NCBI RefSeq assembly: GCF_000308755.1
Contig: NZ_BAGF01000017.1
Span: 124,001-188,000, forward strand
Direction: 5' to 3'
Source: Nocardia pneumoniae NBRC 100136
Lineage (GTDB): Bacteria > Actinomycetota > Actinomycetes > Mycobacteriales > Mycobacteriaceae
Length of the DNA stretch: 64,000 nucleotides
In this document: positions 62,221 to 64,000 of the stretch, in pieces
How the letters are laid out: every line of letters begins with the position of its first letter
How positions within the stretch are numbered: position 1 is the first letter of the stretch
Position numbers and translations under genes: made by a program
The notes under the pieces: generated by a model
Database searches by the model: none
What the model saw: only the letters and a program-made list of their open reading frames with translations
Told to the model about the DNA's origin: nothing

Positions 62221-62352
62221 CAACTGATTTCGTGAGCACATGGGTAACTCACCGGGCACGCCCAGAACATGAGTGGCACCCAACGCAGGACCTGAACGTG
62301 AATCCCGTGCTACCGACTAGTACGGCCTGAAGACGCGGAGAGGCGGGGGAGC
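62221..62352 (+). repeat. Dispersed ~130-bp repeat, copy B (between groEL and anti-sigma gene)
   Basis: This copy matches 52615-52747 at about 90 percent, in the same orientation. Here it starts 34 bases past the groEL terminator and ends two bases from the stop codon of the short anti-sigma gene on the opposite strand. It precedes no forward gene, so it is not simply the leader of one operon type. The possible stem GTGAG with CTCAC at its left end is perfect here. Confidence 0.9.
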
Positions 62353-62353
62353 T

Positions 62354-62605
62354 TCAGCTGGCGACCGGTGGCTGCTGCGCGGAGATGGCTGCGAGTAAGC
62401 GAGCACGCAGCGACGGCGGCGGGGTGACCGCCGCGGCTGCGGCGAAAGCGGAAAGAGCCTTCTTGGTAATTCTCACCTGTTCGGCGAACTCCGCGCGTAG
62501 CACGGGGTCCTCGCTGTCGAGCAGTTCCTGCACTTCGTGACGGTCTTCGTCGGCGATCGATCCGAGCGCGACGGCGTGCGCGAGATCGATCTGGCGTTCG
62601 TTCAT
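62354..62605 (-). CDS. RskA N-terminal-like anti-sigma protein, truncated (83 residues)
   Basis: The product begins MNERQIDLAHAVALGSIADEDRHEV and continues with RAEFAEQVRITKKALSAFAAA and TPPPSLRARLLAAI. These are the three helices of the sigma-binding domain of RskA-type anti-sigma-K factors. Normal RskA proteins are about 230 residues and continue with a transmembrane helix and an extracytoplasmic domain; this one stops directly after the sigma-binding domain, so it would be soluble. The stop codon lies two bases from repeat copy B, which may have displaced the rest of the gene. The sigK stop is one base before the ATG, so the pair is co-translated. It may still bind SigK but cannot receive a signal through the membrane. 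Confidence 0.75.
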   Translation of the reverse strand: MNERQIDLAHAVALGSIADEDRHEVQELLDSEDPVLRAEFAEQVRITKKALSAFAAAAAVTPPPSLRARLLAAISAQQPPVAS

Positions 62606-62606
62606 C

Positions 62607-63272
62607 TCACGTCACCCCCAAACTTCTTTTCAGTCGTGTCAATCCGTCCCGGATCCGGGACTTCACCGTAGGTAACCCTACGTCGAGGTAGGTGGCCACC
62701 TCGGCATAGGTTCGCCCGCCGTAGTAGGCGAGCGAGATGGCTTCCCGCTGGGTCTCCGTCAGGGTGGCGAGACCGGCCAGCACGGCCTGTTGCTCGAACC
62801 TGCGCTCCACCTCTTCGGTGACCTCGTCGAATTCGTTGCCCAGAACCCGAATCCCATAGGCGACTTCGCGTTGGGTGTGGGCCTGCTCGGCGCGGACCCG
62901 GTCGACGGCGCGCCGATGCGCGAGCGTCATCAACCACGTGACCGCCGAGCCCTTCGCCGGGTCGAAACTCGCTGCCATCCGCCAGATCTGCAGATAGACC
63001 TCCTGGGTGGTCTCCTCCGCGTATCCCGGATCATGAAGCACCCGCAGCACCAGACCGAAGACGCGCGCACACGTCCGGTCGTACAACTCGGCGAATGCTT
63101 CCTGGTCGGCGTGGCCGCATCGATGCAAAAGGGCGGCGAGCTCGATACTTTCGGCTGCGCGTGCCGTAACCGCAGAATCCACCGTGGGTGGGAAGGCTTC
63201 TCTTCGGAACGAGTCGCCCTCTGCGGCTGGCGGCCGCGTTGTCACAACGCTCCATTCTGTGTCATCGGTCAC
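62607..63272 (-). CDS. sigK: ECF RNA polymerase sigma factor, SigK type
   Basis: The 221-residue product has region 2 with AFAELYDRTCARVFGLVLRVL, GYAEETTQEVYLQIWRMA and VTWLMTLAHRRAVDRVR, and region 4 with TLTETQREAISLAYYGGRTYAEVATYLDVGLPTVKSRIRDGL. This matches SigK of mycobacteria far better than SigD, whose gene takes this general place in M. tuberculosis. The start may be the GTG at 63272 or a GTG at 63245 with GGAG close by. It is followed by the short anti-sigma gene after one base. The target regulon is not known here; in mycobacteria SigK controls surface antigens such as MPT70/MPT83. Confidence 0.88.
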   Translation of the reverse strand: MTDDTEWSVVTTRPPAAEGDSFRREAFPPTVDSAVTARAAESIELAALLHRCGHADQEAFAELYDRTCARVFGLVLRVLHDPGYAEETTQEVYLQIWRMAASFDPAKGSAVTWLMTLAHRRAVDRVRAEQAHTQREVAYGIRVLGNEFDEVTEEVERRFEQQAVLAGLATLTETQREAISLAYYGGRTYAEVATYLDVGLPTVKSRIRDGLTRLKRSLGVT

Positions 63273-63605
63273 TACCGTAGCGCGTCGCTATGATCTCCCT
63301 TCCGGTGGGGTACCCGCGAACTGACGGTAGGCCAGCGGCTGCGGGAAAAACCGCGACACGCCGGACATCTCGGAAGAAACACGCTGATCGTGCCCGCAAC
63401 ACCCCGGATCAACCGGCCGCACGGCTCTCGACCGTGCGCCACGGCGGCCGGCCGATCGATGGTGACCGATCGGAACCCACGCGCCGATTCCCGAGCCGAA
63501 CCGATCGCCGTGGTGCGTGCGCGGCTCGGCCGGAGCTTGTTGTAGTGGCCCGTTGTTTGCTAGGCATTCGACGCCCGACGGCGGGCGGATGGGAGGGGAT
63601 TCGGC
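63273..63605. other. Intergenic region between whiB3 and sigK, no gene seen
   Basis: This 333-base gap follows the end of reverse-strand whiB3 and precedes reverse-strand sigK. It should hold the sigK promoter. Open frames here are Arg/Pro-rich shadows without ribosome sites. I could not single out a promoter motif. Confidence 0.5.
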
Positions 63606-63899
63606 TCAGACGGCCATGCGGCGGCGGTTGCGCCGCGCGTGCATCTCGCGCTCGGTTTCCGACATGCCGCCCCAGATGCCATAGGGCTCGCTGACTTTCA
63701 GCGCATGGGCGCGGCACTGCATGAGCACCGGGCAGGTACGGCAGATCTCCTTGGCGCGCATCTCGCGCGCGGTGCGGGCCCGGCCACGTTCGCCATCGGG
63801 ATGGAAGAACACCGCGGAGTCCTGCCCGCGGCAAGACCCCCGCATCTGCCAATCCCAGACATCGGCGTTGGGTCCCGGAAGGTGGGTCGGCATGGGCAT
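63606..63899 (-). CDS. whiB3: WhiB3 iron-sulfur redox regulator
   Basis: WhiB3 binds a [4Fe-4S] cluster, senses redox state and partners with the main sigma factor. The 97-residue product matches M. tuberculosis WhiB3 closely, starting with LPGPNADVWDWQMRGSCRG. The cluster cysteines are C23, C53, C56 and C62 (ICRTCPVLMQC), with FFHPDGERGRARTAREMRAK between. The turn YGIWGGMSE and the basic end RRNRRRMAV follow for DNA contact. AGGAG lies six bases before the ATG at 63899; a longer frame to 63953 has no such site. Its place near groEL1 is the same as in mycobacteria. Confidence 0.96.
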   Translation of the reverse strand: MPMPTHLPGPNADVWDWQMRGSCRGQDSAVFFHPDGERGRARTAREMRAKEICRTCPVLMQCRAHALKVSEPYGIWGGMSETEREMHARRNRRRMAV

Positions 63900-64000
63900 G
63901 GTGAACTCCTCGTGGTGCGAGCTCGTCAGCATTGTCGAGCAGTTGTTCTGCAACAGTTGTGGGCCACGGCGCCGTGTCGGCGAGGGTGGCCCTTGGGCTC

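Overview
The window looks like chromosomal DNA of a Nocardia-type, mycolic-acid actinomycete. It has high GC, many GTG starts, 4-base ATGA/GTGA gene overlaps, a type VII (ESX) secretion locus, lipoproteins of the DUF7373 and DUF3558 kinds, and a WhiB3. Its backbone follows the gene order of the Mycobacterium tuberculosis ESX-4 to whiB3 stretch (eccB4-mycP4-eccD4-eccC4-Rv3446c, rplM-rpsI-glmM, glmS, nnr, alr-tsaE-tsaB-rimI-tsaD, groES-groEL1, whiB3). That match comes from remembered gene order and no search was run.

Region by region: (1) 1-4400: a partial Rv3651-like gene, an FMN reductase, then eccE and eccB back to back. (2) 4480-14320: an accessory island between eccB and mycP. It holds two small overlapping genes, a WXG100 pair followed by a large toxin-like protein and a likely immunity gene, an XRE/TPR regulator, a DUF3558 lipoprotein, a PPE/WXG-like secreted protein with an EspG chaperone, and a K+ channel. 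(3) 14540-23810: ESX core genes mycP, eccD, eccC and the Rv3446c-type partner, then a WXG100 pair on the opposite strand behind a strong two-way terminator. (4) 24180-37220: a signalling and envelope island with a Ser/Thr kinase, three tandem DUF7373 lipoproteins plus the remnant of a fourth, an FHA protein, a zinc metallopeptidase lipoprotein, an FHA-ABC transporter like Rv1747, and an actin-like-fold protein.

(5) 37397-48371: translation and wall-precursor genes (rplM, rpsI, glmM, glmS) interrupted by an ABC-F protein, PspC, a DUF6802-like protein, a second WXG-type secretion module and an alpha/beta hydrolase. (6) 48471-57713: a MarR/MFS pair, a cupredoxin lipoprotein, nnr, and the compact alr-hydrolase-tsaE-tsaB-rimI-tsaD operon. 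(7) 57952-64000: a membrane-anchored Hsp70-like protein, groES-groEL1 under a CIRCE element, a SigK-type sigma factor with a very short anti-sigma partner, and whiB3.

The ESX core (EccB, EccC, EccD, EccE, MycP) would export the WXG100 and PPE-like proteins encoded around it. The most interesting points are the CpnT-like toxin cassette lodged inside an ESX-4-type locus, a ~130-bp repeat found upstream of alr and again beside the truncated anti-sigma gene, and long unexplained hairpins near glmM. No tRNA, rRNA, CRISPR array or intact insertion sequence was seen.
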